Origin: Streptococcus oralis
Lineage (GTDB): Bacteria; Bacillota; Bacilli; Lactobacillales; Streptococcaceae
Direction: 5' to 3'
DNA: 56,508 nt
Assembly (NCBI RefSeq): GCF_001579175.1
Contig: NZ_KQ970759.1
Location: forward strand, 604,387 to 660,894
Shown: positions 9,304-19,505 of the stretch, piece after piece
Layout: the number at the start of each line of letters is the position of its first letter
How positions within the stretch are numbered: the stretch's first letter is position 1
Notes under the pieces: model-generated
Told to the model about the DNA's origin: nothing
What the model saw: only the letters and a program-made list of their open reading frames with translations
Databases searched by the model: none
Made by a program: the position numbers and the translations under genes

Positions 9304-9339
9304 AATCCCTTTTCATTGTAAAAAGAATAAAAAGGGATT
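9304..9339 (-). terminator. Terminator after the truncated MATE gene
   Basis: Inverted repeat AATCCCTTTT (9304-9313) with AAAAGGGATT (9330-9339). On the minus strand the stem is followed by TATTATAC-type AT sequence. It separates the MATE remnant from the tetR operon promoter. Confidence 0.6.
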
Positions 9340-9377
9340 AGAGATAGAAAAGCCAGCATAGTTTATGCTTATTCATT

Positions 9378-10190
9378 CTACAGAGAGTTTGCTCTTCTTA
9401 AAATATATCTATAATAAAACAGTCGCATCAGAAAGCCAAAACTAATGAAAACCTGCTGCAGCATAGCAGGAAGCCCAATAGATAACGATGAACGCAATTC
9501 TTTGCTGCTCCATTTTAAATCGGATAAATGAGGAAATAAGTCTGGATATTTTTGCTTCATGTACAATAAACAGACAAAGAAAGAAAAGTACTGAGCGATG
9601 ACAGTAGCACCGGCGGCACCAGCAACACCACAATGAAAGCCAGCAATAAAAACTACATCTAAAAATGCATTCAGACAAACCGAACTAATTAAAATATAAG
9701 TTGGTGTCTTAGAATCTCCAATCCCTCTCAAACAATTCGCTAAAGTATTGTATGCAAAAAGCGGCACCAAGCCTAAAAAGATAATTTTTAAATAAACATC
9801 CGCATCAGCTAATAAAGATTGAGGTACATTTAATTGTCTTAGAAATATGCTCGAATAGAAAATCCCCAAAATTGTTAAAATAAAAGCTAGAATACTCGTG
9901 AAAATCAAGTTCGTATCAAGAATATCTTTCATCTTTTGGAAACGTTTTGCTCCATAAAGCTGGGAGATAAGTACACTGGCTCCAATGGAGATTCCTGTTG
10001 AAAGGGCAACTGTTAAGGCTACTACTTGAGCACTAGCACCAACAGCTGCCAATCCTTTTGTCCCCACAAGATTTCCGACAATGGCAGTGTCTGTCACATT
10101 ATATAATTGCTCAAATAAATTTCCTAAGAGGATGGGAACAGAAAAATAGAGTATAGTTTTTAATTCATTTCCTTTAGTTAAGTCCGTCAT
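9378..10190 (-). pseudogene. MATE family transporter with a large internal/C-terminal deletion
   Basis: The frame opens with a proper SD (AAAGGAG) and the MATE N-terminus MTDLTKGNELKTILYFS. It matches the family for about 250 residues (first half plus one helix), then ends at residue 270. MATE proteins have about 450 residues. In another frame, just before the stop, the DNA reads IYFKKSKLSVE, which looks like a native MATE C-terminus. This suggests an internal deletion of roughly 190 codons that shifted the frame. Half a MATE protein is unlikely to transport. It faces the MocR gene, and the pair probably formed a regulator/exporter unit. Confidence 0.75.
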
Positions 10191-10318
10191 TTATTTTCTC
10201 CTTTTAATCTGCTATAATAAGATTAAAACCATACAATTCGTACAATATCATTATAAATAAAAAATTGGCTCTTATTATCCAAAAAATTGTCGGCAAGATA
10301 ATTTTATAAGGAGAGAAT

Positions 10319-11689
10319 ATGTCTGTTAATTCATTTGAACATTATCCCATGACGTGGAAACCTAATAAGAAACTGTTAAAAGCCCCTCTGTACCTTACAC
10401 TGGCAGAGTTGCTAGAGCAAGATATTGTCAGCGGCCGGCTGGCAGCTGAAACCAAATTGCCGCCACAGCGTGAGTTAGCAGACTTTTTAGATATTAATCT
10501 CAGCACTATTACACGAGCTTTTAAACTATGCGAACAAAAAGGAATCATTTATGCTGTTATTGGTAAGGGAACGTTTGTGTCGCCAAATAAAGCAACTCCT
10601 TTAGGGGCGCTTGAAAAGAATCAGTCACTAATTCCACTCGGTAATCTGAGACCTTACTATCAACTGAACACTATTGCATCAGATACCGTTAGGCGATTGC
10701 TGCAGAGCCCTTCTATTGATAGACTCTTTCGCTTTGATACGGTTAATGATACCGACTGGCACACAAGAATTGCCCAGTATTGGCTGAAAAATTTTTCTCT
10801 CAGTACTTCTCAAGAGAATATCTTTCTAACCTCCGGCACTCAAAACGCACTTGTTTTGCTTTTTTTAACGGTATTTCAGGCTGGTGATAAGATTGCCACA
10901 GATACCTTTACCTATACCAATTTCATCTCCCTAGCCCGTCAGTTTCGGATTGAATTGATTCCCATCATATCTGATACTAAAGGCATTCTTCCTGAAGATT
11001 TGGAGAAAAAGTGCCAACAGCATCAGATTAAGGGAATTTATCTAGTGCCGACAAACAATAATCCAACTGGTGCTACCTTAACCGCACAGCGCCGAAAAAC
11101 TTTAGCTGATATCATCATAAAACATCAGCTTTTGTTAATTGAAGATGATACCTATGCCTTTATCAATAAGCAACAGCTGCCTCCATTAGCCAGCCTGATT
11201 CCTGACTGTACCTTTTATATCCATGGGCTTTCAAAAGCGTTGTTTCCTGGCTTGCGGATCGCCTATATGGTCGTGCCTGACCGATTTATCAAAAAGATTT
11301 CACTTACAGCTAACAATATCAATACTCATATCTCTTTGTTAAATGCTGAAATTACCAGTGAACTCATTTCAAGTGGACAAGCCCAAGAAATTATCCAGCA
11401 AAAAAACCGATTGTCAGAAGAACGCAATCGTCTTTACCGTCAGTTCTTCCCTGAAGTTACTTCTGAGAATCCTTTTGCTTTATTTCAATGGCTGCCATTA
11501 CCAAAGAAATGGAAAGGATATGAAGTTGAAACTCTTGCCCGGCAGCATGGTGTAGAAATTCTTTGTGCAGAACGGTTTTTTGTCGGCGGTATCATAGAGC
11601 AGTCAGCCTTACGAGTATCCATCTGTTCGCCAGAAAATATGGAAGAATTAGAAAGAGGACTAAATATCCTTACGAATTTATTAAGATGA
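10319..11689 (+). CDS. MocR-type regulator: GntR winged helix fused to an aminotransferase-like domain
   Basis: The 456-residue protein has a GntR wHTH at about residues 20-90 (LPPQRELADFLDINLSTITR) followed by a fold-type I aminotransferase domain. The PLP lysine motif GLSKALFPGLR is present (K306), as is NNNPTGATL. MocR regulators use PLP or a PLP-amino acid adduct as effector and often control a divergent gene. Here the divergent gene is the MATE remnant at 9378-10190, 128 bp away. The gap holds a TACAAT-N3-TACAAT direct repeat (10232-10246) that could be a binding site. SD AAGGAG precedes the ATG. All key domain residues look intact, although its likely target is broken. Confidence 0.92.
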   Translation: MSVNSFEHYPMTWKPNKKLLKAPLYLTLAELLEQDIVSGRLAAETKLPPQRELADFLDINLSTITRAFKLCEQKGIIYAVIGKGTFVSPNKATPLGALEKNQSLIPLGNLRPYYQLNTIASDTVRRLLQSPSIDRLFRFDTVNDTDWHTRIAQYWLKNFSLSTSQENIFLTSGTQNALVLLFLTVFQAGDKIATDTFTYTNFISLARQFRIELIPIISDTKGILPEDLEKKCQQHQIKGIYLVPTNNNPTGATLTAQRRKTLADIIIKHQLLLIEDDTYAFINKQQLPPLASLIPDCTFYIHGLSKALFPGLRIAYMVVPDRFIKKISLTANNINTHISLLNAEITSELISSGQAQEIIQQKNRLSEERNRLYRQFFPEVTSENPFALFQWLPLPKKWKGYEVETLARQHGVEILCAERFFVGGIIEQSALRVSICSPENMEELERGLNILTNLLR

Positions 11690-11797
11690 TAAGAAGTACG
11701 AATTATATTAAAAATGATATTCTTTTACTCTTAAGAGAAAATTGAGAAAAAATAACATAAAACGGATTAATCGGTTAAAAGTTGTACAATAGGGCCT

Positions 11798-11845
11798 GTC
11801 AAAGAATTTTGACTTAGCTCCCCCCTAAATGTTAAAGAATTTAAC
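11798..11845 (+). promoter_or_regulatory. Two related palindromes upstream of the XRE operon
   Basis: GTCAAAGAATTTTGAC (11798-11813) and GTTAAAGAATTTAAC (11831-11845) are both palindromic and share a GTYAAAGAAT core. They lie between a possible -10 (TACAAT, 11785-11790) and the SD of the XRE gene. Autoregulatory operators of the XRE protein are the simplest reading. Confidence 0.5.
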
Positions 11846-11870
11846 CTAGACCAAAAAGGAGAAAAACGAT

Positions 11871-12266
11871 ATGATGATGATGAAAAGAGAAATGCTTGGA
11901 AAGCAGTTAAGAAAAAGCAGAGAAGTATTTGGCTACAGTCAGATTCAAGTAGCTAATTTGCTTGGTGTCTCCCGGCAAACAGTTTCTAACTGGGAAAATG
12001 ACAAAACGATTCCAGATGGCATCAGTCTAATACAGTTAGCAGATATTTATCATATTTCTCTAGATGAATTATGCGGTCGGACAGTTTTGCTAAAATCGAC
12101 ATCTCATTCGGTTAGTAAGGTGGAAATCGGGCAAATGCTTGGCTTAGTTGGTGTATTCCTATGCTGCTCGCTCGTTAGTCTGACAAATATCCTATTTTTT
12201 AGTTTCCTTTTTCTCTGCTTCTTAATCTTTTTCATCTATTCTCATTTTCAAAAATACAATCATTAA
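11871..12266 (+). CDS. XRE family regulator with C-terminal membrane segment
   Basis: The 131-residue protein has an N-terminal HTH_3 domain (about residues 8-66) with the recognition helix in VSRQTVSNWENDKTIP. One strongly hydrophobic region (about 88-123) is probably a pair of membrane helices, giving a membrane-tied repressor. AAGGAG stands 9 nt before the first of several tandem Met codons. It starts a plus-strand operon with a CPBP protease 15 bp downstream and a DUF998 protein. Streptococci often pair such small XRE proteins with CPBP immunity-type proteins. Confidence 0.88.
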   Translation: MMMMKREMLGKQLRKSREVFGYSQIQVANLLGVSRQTVSNWENDKTIPDGISLIQLADIYHISLDELCGRTVLLKSTSHSVSKVEIGQMLGLVGVFLCCSLVSLTNILFFSFLFLCFLIFFIYSHFQKYNH

Positions 12267-12281
12267 TATTGGAGGTCAGAA

Positions 12282-12947
12282 ATGACGAAAGAGACAAGAG
12301 GATTAGCCTTAATTGCGGGTATTTATTTTCTTCTTTTTGTAATTCCGCATTTTATACATTTTTCATATGGAAATCAGTCACTTAGGATGATTATCCCGCT
12401 GCTGGCTTATATTTTCCTAGCTTTATTTGGACTCTATGTGTTGCGTTATCGGTTAAAGGAAAATTTGTCGTGGATAAAACAGCATAAGCTGAAAAGTTTG
12501 GGGATTACACTGCTTGTTTTTTTAGCGATGACCCTCTTTACGATAGCAGGCAGTTTTTTAGCTCAGTTAGGCTATTCATTTTTTAACATTGACCAGGCAA
12601 ACTTAACTAACGATACCAATATTGGATCGGCAATGAATTTGTTTCCTGTACCTCTGCTAATCTTGGTTTTAGGTATCTTAGGACCTTTTGTTGAAGAAAT
12701 TATCTATCGTTATATTTTGCTAAATTTTTTTAAAAAATATTGCTCTGTGGGAGTGGCGATTTTTTTATCCAGTCTTTGTTTTGCCATGATTCATGTCAAT
12801 CATTTTACAGCCAATGAATTGTTAGGCGTTTTACCTCATTTTATGTCAGGTCTTGTCTTTGCTTATACTTATCACAAAACAGATAATCTCCTTTTTTCAT
12901 CTGCTGTGCATATCTTCAATAATAGCAGTATATTTTTGCTGATATAA
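12282..12947 (+). CDS. CPBP family intramembrane metalloprotease
   Basis: The 221-residue membrane protein has the CPBP/Abi motifs: EEIIYR (E138, E139, R143), the FAMIHVNHF motif and a third HIFNN near the C-terminus. These residues form the metal site of Rce1-like glutamic-type proteases. Relatives in streptococci act in bacteriocin self-immunity or peptide maturation, but no bacteriocin gene is visible here. GGAGG precedes the ATG. About six hydrophobic helices are present. The substrate is unknown. Confidence 0.9.
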   Translation: MTKETRGLALIAGIYFLLFVIPHFIHFSYGNQSLRMIIPLLAYIFLALFGLYVLRYRLKENLSWIKQHKLKSLGITLLVFLAMTLFTIAGSFLAQLGYSFFNIDQANLTNDTNIGSAMNLFPVPLLILVLGILGPFVEEIIYRYILLNFFKKYCSVGVAIFLSSLCFAMIHVNHFTANELLGVLPHFMSGLVFAYTYHKTDNLLFSSAVHIFNNSSIFLLI

Positions 12948-13024
12948 AGGCGAAGACTATACTAAACCGAGGTTGTTTAATCTGCTTTGAATTCTATATT
13001 TATTAAGGAAGAAGGTTCTTTTAT

Positions 13025-13630
13025 ATGTTGACCAGCTGTTTTAGTTTTTTAGTCATTCTTTGTATTTTAGTCTATTTCTATTTAATGTTAGACTTGCATT
13101 TAAAAAATAAGGGCATCTACAGTCCTATCAGACATGCTGTCAGTGACTATGGGGTAGGGGAGTATAAATATCTTTTTAACTGGGCAGGAATTGTCAGTAC
13201 ATTCCGTAATATTTTCTTGATAGGTGCTCTTATCTGTTGGAACTATGAGGCTGCCTTTAAAGAAAAAGCTATTTGGTTATTAGTACTGGCTTTGGTTGGC
13301 TATTTCGGAGTCATGGTTTTTCCAACAGATATTGAGGGAAGCCACAAAACAATCAGTGGTCGCCTGCACTTGCTATTTGCTATTTTACAGTTTACCGTCT
13401 TGGCCATTTTTCTTTTTCAATTGACCGATGTAATGAGTGCATTAGTGCCTTCATTAGCTGTTTTCTTCTTGGCAATAGAATGGCTGATAAAGATTGGTTT
13501 ATATGGATTGGTCGCCGCACTTATTTTACCTTTTTTAAAACCCTTCTTTGGGTTATTAGAACGCATTTTTCTGTACGCAAGCAATATTTATATCCTGATT
13601 TTTTGTATAATACTATTTCAACAAAAATAG
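13025..13630 (+). CDS. DUF998 family membrane protein
   Basis: The 201-residue protein has about six hydrophobic helices and the DUF998 marks HAVSDYGVGEYKYLFNW near residue 38, a central FPTDIEGS, and HLLFA. Its function is unknown. It follows the CPBP gene by 77 bp on the same strand and is probably part of the XRE operon. SD AAGGAAGAAGG is somewhat far from the ATG. The gene looks intact. Confidence 0.82.
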   Translation: MLTSCFSFLVILCILVYFYLMLDLHLKNKGIYSPIRHAVSDYGVGEYKYLFNWAGIVSTFRNIFLIGALICWNYEAAFKEKAIWLLVLALVGYFGVMVFPTDIEGSHKTISGRLHLLFAILQFTVLAIFLFQLTDVMSALVPSLAVFFLAIEWLIKIGLYGLVAALILPFLKPFFGLLERIFLYASNIYILIFCIILFQQK

Positions 13631-14057
13631 ATTATGGATTTTATTATAGCCGTTTAGTGTATTCTTTATTATATATGAGGTTCTTAATAAAGAACTGCTT
13701 GACTTATACGATAAGATAGTAAAGCGAAAAGGGCGGAAGTTGCTTACTACAATTGAGATACTTTTACAACTAACTATAAGTGTGGTTACTAATTGAGATA
13801 CAGATCATTTATTAGAAAGAGAAAACTATGCTGAATGAACAAGATACTTGTGTTCCGACGGGTATTTCTCCAAAAGAGACAGGCTTTGGTTATACTATGT
13901 CAGTAATTGGCAGGAAATATAAACGGCAATTCTACATATTTTACTAGAAAATCTTATGAGTTTTTATTTGTGCACTTATATTGTATATTCAAGGTAGAAA
14001 AAAGTCCCATATGACCTATAATGAAAAGCGACTAAACAACTCATTAGAAAGAATCTT
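13631..14057. other. Gap holding an HxlR fragment and a short direct repeat
   Basis: The sequence AATTGAGATAC occurs at 13751-13761 and 13791-13801, 40 bp apart, upstream of the HxlR fragment. These could be leftover regulator sites. The stretch from about 13976 to 14057 looks like the leader of the transposase gene, but no terminal inverted repeat was found in it. Confidence 0.5.
13828..13975 (+). pseudogene. 5' fragment of an HxlR family regulator
   Basis: The ATG at 13828 reads MLNEQDTCVPTGISPKETGF and then YTMSVIGRKYKRQ, the characteristic N-terminus of HxlR winged-helix regulators. The frame stops at 13947 after 39 codons. A single frame change gives ILHILLEN, the expected next helix, and homology then ends. 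The rest of the roughly 110-residue gene is missing, probably removed when the neighbouring IS moved or decayed. HxlR proteins often regulate NAD(P)H oxidoreductases like the ruined one at 4.6-5.1 kb. Confidence 0.75.
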
Positions 14058-15364
14058 ATGAAATCATTACATTTTGTCACAAACCTACTCGATATTAAAG
14101 ACCCTAATATCCAAATTCTAGACATCATCAATAAGGATACTCACAAGAAAATCATCGCTAAACTGGACTACGACGCCCCATCTTGTCCTGATTGCGGAAC
14201 CCAAATGAAGAAATATGACTTTCAAAAATCGTCTAAAATTCCTTACCTTGAAACAACTGGTATGCTTACCAAAATTCTCCTTAGAAAACGCCGTTTCAAG
14301 TGCTATCATTGTTCGAAAATGATAGTCTCTGAGACTTCCCTCGCCAAGAAAGATCATCAAATCCCTCGTATGATCAATCAAAAGATTGCTCAAAAGTTGA
14401 TTGAAAAGACTTCTATGACCGATATTGCTCATCAGCTGTCTATTTCAACTTCAACTGTTATTCGCAAGCTTAATGACTTCCGTTTTAAGCATGATTTTTC
14501 TCGTCTTCCAGAGATTATGTCTTGAAATGAGTATACCTTCACTAAGGAAAGGATGAGTTTCATTGCGCAAGATTTTGAAAAGCTCGACATCATCACTGTC
14601 CTTGAAGGTAGGACACAAACTATCATCCGAAATCACTTTCTTCGCTACGAGCAAGCTGTTCGCTGTCAGGTGAAAATCATTACGATGGATATGTTTAGTC
14701 CCTACTATGACTTAGCTAAACAGCTTCGCTTTCGAATTTCTAAGCTCAGGCTGAAACAGTCTCCTAGACCGTTTCACTCCCAAACGCTAAAATCGTTCTA
14801 GATCGTTTTCACATTGTCCAACATCTTAGCCGTGCTATGAGTCGTGTGCGTGTCCAAATCATGAATCAGTTTGAGCGAAAATCTCATGAATATAAGGCTA
14901 TCAAACGTTACTGGAAACTCATTCAACAGGATAGCCGTAAACTCAGCGATAAACGATTTTATCGCCCTACTTTTCGTATGCACTTGACGAATAAAGAAAT
15001 TCTAGACAAGCTTTTGGGCTATTCAGAAGACTTGAAACACCACTATAATCTCTATCAGCTCTTGCTTTTTCACTTTCAGAATAAGGAACCCGAGAAATTT
15101 TTCGGACTCATTGAGGACAATCTAAAGCAGATCCATCCTCTTTTTCAGACTGTCTTTAAAATCTTTCTCAAGGACAAGGAGAAAATCGTCAATGCCCTTC
15201 AGCTACCTTATTCCAACGCAAAATTGGAAGCGACTAATAATCTCATTAAACTCATCAAACGAAACGCTTTTGGCTTTCGGAACTTTGACAACTTTAAAAC
15301 TAGAATTCTCATCGCTCTCAACATCAAAAAAGAAAGGACGAAATTCGTCCTTTCTCGATCTTAA
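14058..15364 (+). pseudogene. Broken ISL3 family transposase
   Basis: Three pieces make one ISL3-type transposase. 14058-14522 holds the N-terminal zinc finger (CPDCGTQ...CYHC) and HTH. A TGA at 14523 stands where the family has Trp. The same frame continues to CAGCTT at 14726. Then comes an extra segment of about 50 nt (14727-14776), and the protein resumes in another frame as PNAKIVLDRFHIVQHLSRAM to the stop at 15362-15364. The C-terminal codons lie on a hairpin (15331-15342 with 15344-15355) that can also act as a terminator. With one nonsense codon and one frameshifting insertion, transposition from this copy is unlikely. Confidence 0.9.
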
Positions 15365-15397
15365 CTGATTTCAACCCACTACAGTTGACAAAGAGCC
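14058..15397 (+). mobile_element. Remnant ISL3 family insertion sequence
   Basis: The right terminal repeat is visible on the minus strand as GGCTCTTTGTCAACTGTAGT, ending at 15397, only 9 bp from the recA stop. No matching repeat is seen left of the transposase start, so the left end is lost or diverged. The true left boundary may be near 13980. Confidence 0.75.
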
Positions 15398-15406
15398 GTT
15401 TTATCT

Positions 15407-16555
<1,149 letters not shown>

Positions 16556-16609
16556 TTTGTTCTCCTATATTCTACTGGTCCTTAGACCTATCTTTTATTA
16601 TACCAAAAT

Positions 16610-17866
16610 TTAGTCACTTAATAAAGCCTTGCGAACTAGGTTAAAGGCATGCATAACCGCAATATGACGAACATCTGCACGGCTCCGTCCTGCGATATTC
16701 GCCTTGATAACCTCTGTTCCTTTTGCATGCGCCAAGCAGATAAAGACGGTTCCAGCTGGATGCCCCTCTAGGCTATCTGGTCCTGCCACACCCGTCAAAC
16801 TAACTCCGTAGTCAGACTGAGTCTTGAGACGTGCCTGCTCTGCCATTTTTCGAGCGGTAAACTCAGAAACGACCCCGTATTCTTTCAGCTCTTGCTCGGA
16901 AATATCCAGCATCTTGGACTTTTCCTCTAGGCTGTAGGTGACAAATCCTCCATTAAAGATAGCTGACACACCTGAAAAGTCTGCTAAAGTAGCCTGAAAG
17001 AGCCCTGCCGTCAAACTCTCTGCTGCAGTAATGCTTTTCTGTCTCTTCTTTAGCTCTTCTACAACGACACTTGCGAGGCTGGTTTCTTCTCCATATCCAT
17101 AACAGATGTCTCGCAGTGACTGTCCATCGAAAGTTTGGCGACCCAGGATTTCATTTTCTAGGACGTCCAGTGCTTGGTCAGCCTTTTCTTGACTGACTGC
17201 CTTTGTAGACAAGCGCAAGGTCACCTCTCCCGTTTTGGCATAAGGAGCCAAGGTTGGATCAGTTTGTTGGTCAATCAAGTCCGCCAAAATAGTCACCAAC
17301 TGACTTTCACCAATCCCAAAGAAACGGAGCACTCGTGAATAGAGCTTAGCACCAGTCATTAACTTGGGTAAGAGCTGATTTAAGACCATGGGTTTCAACT
17401 CACTAGGAGGTCCTGGAAGAACCACGTAAGTCACTCCGTCAGCTTCCGAAACTCCTCCGACAGCTAATCCTGTCTCATTTGGCAGTGGAGTTGCCCCTTC
17501 TACAATTTGAGCTTGGCGCTCATTATTCGGTGTACGAGCATAGTCAGGTCTATGAGCAAAGAAAATATCCAATTTTTCTTGTGCTTGAGGGTCAAATACT
17601 AGATTTTTTCCCAAAAATTTTGCCAACGTTTGTTTGGTCAAATCATCTTCAGTTGGTCCCAAGCCTCCTGTCAAAATGACTAAACTGCTACGCAAACTCG
17701 CAATCTCTAGCAAGGACATCAGGCGCGCTTCATTATCTCCAACAGCTGTTTGGAAATAAACATCTACTCCAATTTCTGCTAGCTTTTCTGATAAGAACTG
17801 GGCGTTGGTATTGACAATCTGCCCTGTCAAAATTTCCGTTCCTACAGCAATAATTTCTGCTTTCAT
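16610..17866 (-). CDS. cinA: CinA family protein (competence/damage-inducible)
   Basis: This 418-residue protein has an N-terminal molybdopterin-binding-like (MoCF) domain ([12 protein letters not shown] near residue 65) and a C-terminal nicotinamide-nucleotide amidohydrolase domain ([13 protein letters not shown] near 265). In the family it recycles NMN and, in pneumococcus, interacts with RecA during competence. AGGAGG precedes the ATG. Upstream is a hairpin terminator for the LCP gene and a cin-box-like TCCGAATA, so cinA-recA probably has its own competence promoter. Confidence 0.97.
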   Translation of the reverse strand: MKAEIIAVGTEILTGQIVNTNAQFLSEKLAEIGVDVYFQTAVGDNEARLMSLLEIASLRSSLVILTGGLGPTEDDLTKQTLAKFLGKNLVFDPQAQEKLDIFFAHRPDYARTPNNERQAQIVEGATPLPNETGLAVGGVSEADGVTYVVLPGPPSELKPMVLNQLLPKLMTGAKLYSRVLRFFGIGESQLVTILADLIDQQTDPTLAPYAKTGEVTLRLSTKAVSQEKADQALDVLENEILGRQTFDGQSLRDICYGYGEETSLASVVVEELKKRQKSITAAESLTAGLFQATLADFSGVSAIFNGGFVTYSLEEKSKMLDISEQELKEYGVVSEFTARKMAEQARLKTQSDYGVSLTGVAGPDSLEGHPAGTVFICLAHAKGTEVIKANIAGRSRADVRHIAVMHAFNLVRKALLSD

Positions 17867-17883
17867 TTTTCCTCCTACCTATC

Positions 17884-17891
17884 TATTCGGA
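17884..17891 (-). promoter_or_regulatory. Candidate cin-box (ComX site) of cinA-recA
   Basis: Minus-strand TCCGAATA matches the ComX consensus TACGAATA at 7 of 8 bases and lies 17 nt before the cinA ATG. The usual T-run directly upstream is not well conserved, and the leader would be very short. Confidence 0.5.
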
Positions 17892-17903
17892 TTCTTTTTG
17901 AAA

Positions 17904-17929
17904 AAATCGCAGGAACTTTCCCACGATTT
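17904..17929 (-). terminator. Terminator of the LCP gene
   Basis: On the minus strand AAATCGTGGGAA (17929-17918) pairs with TTCCTGCGATTT (17915-17904), 12 bp with two G-U pairs, followed by TTTTTTC. It isolates cinA-recA from the upstream operon. Confidence 0.8.
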
Positions 17930-17938
17930 AATCTTTTT

Positions 17939-18979
17939 TTATTCTGTTTCTTCGCTTGAAGCACTAGTACTTGATGAAGGTCCAGGTCGACCAAATGCCG
18001 TCTCGTAAAGAACAACATTGGTTTCCAACTCAGTCACTTCCTCTTTACCTAGTGAACGACGTAAAAGATTTTGCATTTCGAGCATATGTTCTGAGGTGAC
18101 AATTTGATAAGAAATCCCCTGCAACTCGGCATCTTCTCCACGTAATTGATGGGTTTCAATATTCTTGAAGGAATCTTGATAGCCGAGCAATTGTGGAATG
18201 CTCTTGGCTGAAAGGTCGACGTTGGTCTGCATATTGTTGCTCAAAGCTTTGAGAATGCCTTGATAGTGGCTCACACTATTTAGACTCAAAACCTTCTCTA
18301 CGATTTTTTGAATAACTTCCCGTTGACGTTTTTGACGACCATAATCTCCTTCTGGGTCTTGGTAACGCATCCGTGAATAAACCAGCGCTTCCTCACCATT
18401 CAAGGTTTGTTCTCCAACACCAATGGAAATCTTATTAAACTCTTCTTGATCAGCAATCGAAATCGGGAAACCGAGTGTATTGTTGACGGTGATTCCCCCA
18501 ACTGCATCCACCAATTGTTGAAGACCTTGCATATTAACCATGACATAGCGGTCTATATGGATATTCATCATCTTTTGAATAGTAGAAATCGCCAGTTCCG
18601 CACCGCCATTGGCATAGGCAGCATTGAGTTTGGCTTCCTGAACTTGGCCGTCTCCAAGGTCAATCTTGGTTAAAATATCCCGTTCCAAACTCATCATAGT
18701 GGTTTTCTTGGTCTTCGGATTAACGGTCAGGAGAATCATGGAATCACTATTCCCCACCCATGGGTCTGTACGTTCCACATTTCCCGTATCTACCCCCATC
18801 AAGAGGATGGTCAGAGGCTCCGTCGCTTCGATAACGTTGGTTTCTTCCCCGATTTTTTTGTAAGTATTTTTACTTAGGGTTTCTGTTCCCTGTTGGTAGA
18901 TGGTATAGCCATAAACCGCTACACCTAAAACTGTTACTGCCAGGAAACCTAGCATCATTCCAATTAATTTTTTAATCAT
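17939..18979 (-). CDS. LCP family (LytR-CpsA-Psr) cell-wall glycopolymer ligase
   Basis: The 346-residue protein has one N-terminal membrane helix (about 5-27) and an extracellular LCP domain with LLMGVDTGNVERTD near residue 58 and the catalytic Arg/Asp motif VYSRMRYQDPEGDYGRQKRQ. LCP enzymes transfer teichoic acid or capsule from a lipid carrier to peptidoglycan. This is the LytR-type paralog that lies next to cinA-recA in pneumococcus. It follows the GNAT gene by only 4 bp, so tsaE, the GNAT gene and this gene form one operon ending at the terminator at 17904-17929. The tail is Ser/Glu-rich. Confidence 0.94.
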   Translation of the reverse strand: MIKKLIGMMLGFLAVTVLGVAVYGYTIYQQGTETLSKNTYKKIGEETNVIEATEPLTILLMGVDTGNVERTDPWVGNSDSMILLTVNPKTKKTTMMSLERDILTKIDLGDGQVQEAKLNAAYANGGAELAISTIQKMMNIHIDRYVMVNMQGLQQLVDAVGGITVNNTLGFPISIADQEEFNKISIGVGEQTLNGEEALVYSRMRYQDPEGDYGRQKRQREVIQKIVEKVLSLNSVSHYQGILKALSNNMQTNVDLSAKSIPQLLGYQDSFKNIETHQLRGEDAELQGISYQIVTSEHMLEMQNLLRRSLGKEEVTELETNVVLYETAFGRPGPSSSTSASSEETE

Positions 18980-18983
18980 CTCG

Positions 18984-19505
18984 TTATTTATTTATCAGCT
19001 TGCCCATAAGACAAACATCTAAAAATATCCCTTCTGCTAAATAGGCTCCTCTTTCCTGTAAGCCTTCTGTGATAAATCCCATTTTTGAGTAGAGGTGGAT
19101 CGCAGCCTCGTTTCGTTTTTGTACACTAAGTTGCAAACGGCGCAAGACACCACTGGTTTTAGCCCACTCGATGCCTTCTTCTAGAAGTATAGTTGCCAAG
19201 CCTTGGTTCCAAAATTTCTTGCGAACTGCTAAAAAAACATCACCGATATGTCGAACTCTTAAATGTTGGTCCGCTGTGATATTTAAAACTCCTGCAATCT
19301 CATCATTCAGTAAGGCGAGGAGAGTAATTTGATTCTCTGATCCAGCTTGTTTTTCGATAAAAAGAGCCATTTCAGAAGCTGTCATCCCTATGCCATGTTC
19401 ATCCAAGCTGGTAAAATCTGTCTCTCGACCGACTTGATTTAAAAATGCAACCAAAGCTGCGGCATCTGAAATCTCTGCCTCACGAATACACAATTCATAC
19501 TCCAT
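18984..19505 (-). CDS. GNAT family N-acetyltransferase
   Basis: The 173-residue protein begins MEYELCIREAEISDAAALV and has the acetyl-CoA loop (KKFWNQGLATILLEEGI) and NEAAIHLYSKMGF motif of the RimJ/SpeG-like GNAT group. The substrate is unknown. I start at 19505, where AAGGAG lies 7 nt upstream. The ATG is inside the end of tsaE (11-bp overlap), so translation is coupled. An in-frame start at 19544 would overlap tsaE further and lacks an SD. Confidence 0.9.
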   Translation of the reverse strand: MEYELCIREAEISDAAALVAFLNQVGRETDFTSLDEHGIGMTASEMALFIEKQAGSENQITLLALLNDEIAGVLNITADQHLRVRHIGDVFLAVRKKFWNQGLATILLEEGIEWAKTSGVLRRLQLSVQKRNEAAIHLYSKMGFITEGLQERGAYLAEGIFLDVCLMGKLINK

